From the NCBI GenBank assembly GCA_965224235.1, contig CBDCYP010000002.1, positions 930,001-994,000 of the forward strand: a stretch of DNA of 64,000 bases, given 5' to 3'. A program made the translations under genes and the position numbers. Numbering within the stretch: position 1 is the stretch's first letter; every line of letters starts with the position of its first letter. Of the stretch, positions 63,232-64,000 are shown one piece after another. This stretch comes from G958295935 sp965224235. Lineage in GTDB: Bacteria; Chloroflexota; Dehalococcoidia; Lucifugimonadales; Lucifugimonadaceae. The notes below the pieces were generated by a model. That model was not told the DNA's origin, did not search any database, and saw only the letters and a list, made by a program, of their open reading frames with translations.

Positions 63232-63966
63232 TCATTCGTCCGAGTCCCGGATCTCGTCGAGTATGAAGAGCTTGTAGCTCTCGATGTGGGCACCTATCTG
63301 GTACTTGGCCAGCAGTACGGCAAGCTGCTCTCCGTTCATAAGAGCAACGGGCGCGGCGTCGGATCGCGTCGCTTCATCCCTCGCACCGTTGCTGAAATCA
63401 CTCGTGGTTATGATCAGTCCCTGCTCGTGCGCCCCCAGCGAGCCACGCACCTGCTGGACAACCGGCGCATGCACATTGTTCTTCCAGCGCTTCGCTTGCA
63501 CTGCCATACGGATTCTCACTGTATCGCCTACGACCAGGGTGCCGCGAACGTCGATGCCGCCGTCGCCGGAGTTATTCGTTACCTTCACATCTTCGAAGTC
63601 CATCGCCGCGAGGAGCACGCTAACGAGATTCTCGAAATCGGCTGGGGAAGCGTCGCGGGCGCGGGCGAGGAGTGACTGCCTGACCTCGCTATTCTTCTCT
63701 TCTATAAGACCCGCGACTTCCCCTGGCAACCAGGCAGCCAAGCCGACTATTCCGCGACCCTGCTGCACAAAGCGCGGCGATTCGCCACGGGTTTCGTGGC
63801 GACGAATTTCGGTGAGGATCGACGAGTACATCGTCGCGGCTGGCCTAAGCCCTTCGGTACGTATCAGCCCGTGTTCAAGTGCGCGTCCGGTGATCTCACG
63901 GTAGTGCAACGGCTCATGGTTGCTGGACCGGCTTAAGACCCGTTCGGCCGCGTCGGTGAAGGACAA
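63232..63966 (-). CDS. Mrr-like restriction endonuclease with N-terminal HARE-HTH domain
   Basis: 244 residues from a TTG; the frame stays open to the window edge, so the true start may lie beyond 64000. The N-terminal HARE-HTH (HB1/ASXL) domain is SFTDAAERVLSRSSNHEPLHYREITGRALEHGLI. The C-terminal Mrr nuclease core is ENLVSVLLAAMDFEDVKVTNNSGDGGIDVRG with catalytic Asp, then the Q-x-K of MAVQAKRW and HEQGLIITTSDFS. Mrr proteins cut methylated or foreign DNA. It is divergent in role from the methylamine genes and 438 bases upstream of mgsA. Confidence 0.87.
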   Translation of the reverse strand: MSFTDAAERVLSRSSNHEPLHYREITGRALEHGLIRTEGLRPAATMYSSILTEIRRHETRGESPRFVQQGRGIVGLAAWLPGEVAGLIEEKNSEVRQSLLARARDASPADFENLVSVLLAAMDFEDVKVTNNSGDGGIDVRGTLVVGDTVRIRMAVQAKRWKNNVHAPVVQQVRGSLGAHEQGLIITTSDFSNGARDEATRSDAAPVALMNGEQLAVLLAKYQIGAHIESYKLFILDEIRDSDE

Positions 63967-64000
63967 TCTGCCGGCTGAGTCACCGTTATTGACTTGCTCA

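Overview
This is a GC-rich bacterial window with dense, mostly ordinary genes separated by long repeat-filled gaps. The gene mix suggests an uncultured Chloroflexota of the SAR202/Dehalococcoidia type: a luciferase-like monooxygenase, Ldh2-type and short-chain dehydrogenases, crotonase, GcvT-fold demethylases, a decaprenyl-phosphate-type prenyltransferase and many VOC fragments. This is an inference from gene content, not a phylogeny.

Layout. 0-2.6 kb: a partial gene, then hflK-hflC. 2.7-6.6 kb: a repeat array split by an IS1182-type insertion sequence, then about 1.4 kb of non-coding, hairpin-rich DNA. 6.7-15.2 kb: TetR regulator, cytidylate-kinase-like protein, CBS protein, sugar nucleotidyltransferase, two serine hydrolases, VapBC, luciferase-like oxidoreductase and a HAD-like protein. 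15.2-17.5 kb: a broken BatE-like TPR gene, an IS5-type remnant and a 300-bp tandem duplication. 17.5-32.2 kb: core genes, namely crotonase, recA, a CNNM/CBS transporter, tilS, a nicotinate phosphoribosyltransferase-like gene, and a purF-purM-purH-glycosyltransferase run with tlyA upstream, then a UbiA prenyltransferase and an Ldh2-type dehydrogenase. 32.8 kb: tRNA-Ala(GGC). 33-52 kb: an accessory region of intact genes (SDR, P-loop kinase, VOC, dimethylglycine-dehydrogenase-like, DmdA-like, GyrI-like, reductive-dehalogenase-like Fe-S protein) mixed with pseudogenes (YCII, Fic, three VOC, a large helicase), a second IS1182 copy and another transposase.

52.5-62.8 kb is the highlight: a tight minus-strand run that reads as a complete N-methylglutamate pathway for methylamine oxidation. 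It has mgsA-mgsB-mgsC (N-methylglutamate synthase), gmaS (gamma-glutamylmethylamide synthetase) and mgdB-mgdC-mgdD-mgdA (N-methylglutamate dehydrogenase, sarcosine-oxidase-like), followed by a class I amidotransferase-like protein whose catalytic His is replaced. A plausible sigma-70-type promoter lies upstream. An Mrr-like restriction enzyme closes the window. With the DMGDH-like and DmdA-like genes, the window holds three GcvT-fold routes that could feed methyl groups to tetrahydrofolate.

Repeats are unusually informative. A 132-139 bp miniature element with IS5-type ends (GAGGGTGTCTAA) makes TTA target duplications, sits exactly on the recA stop codon and interrupts a YCII gene. Both IS1182 copies sit in the same CTCA target inside the same dispersed repeat.
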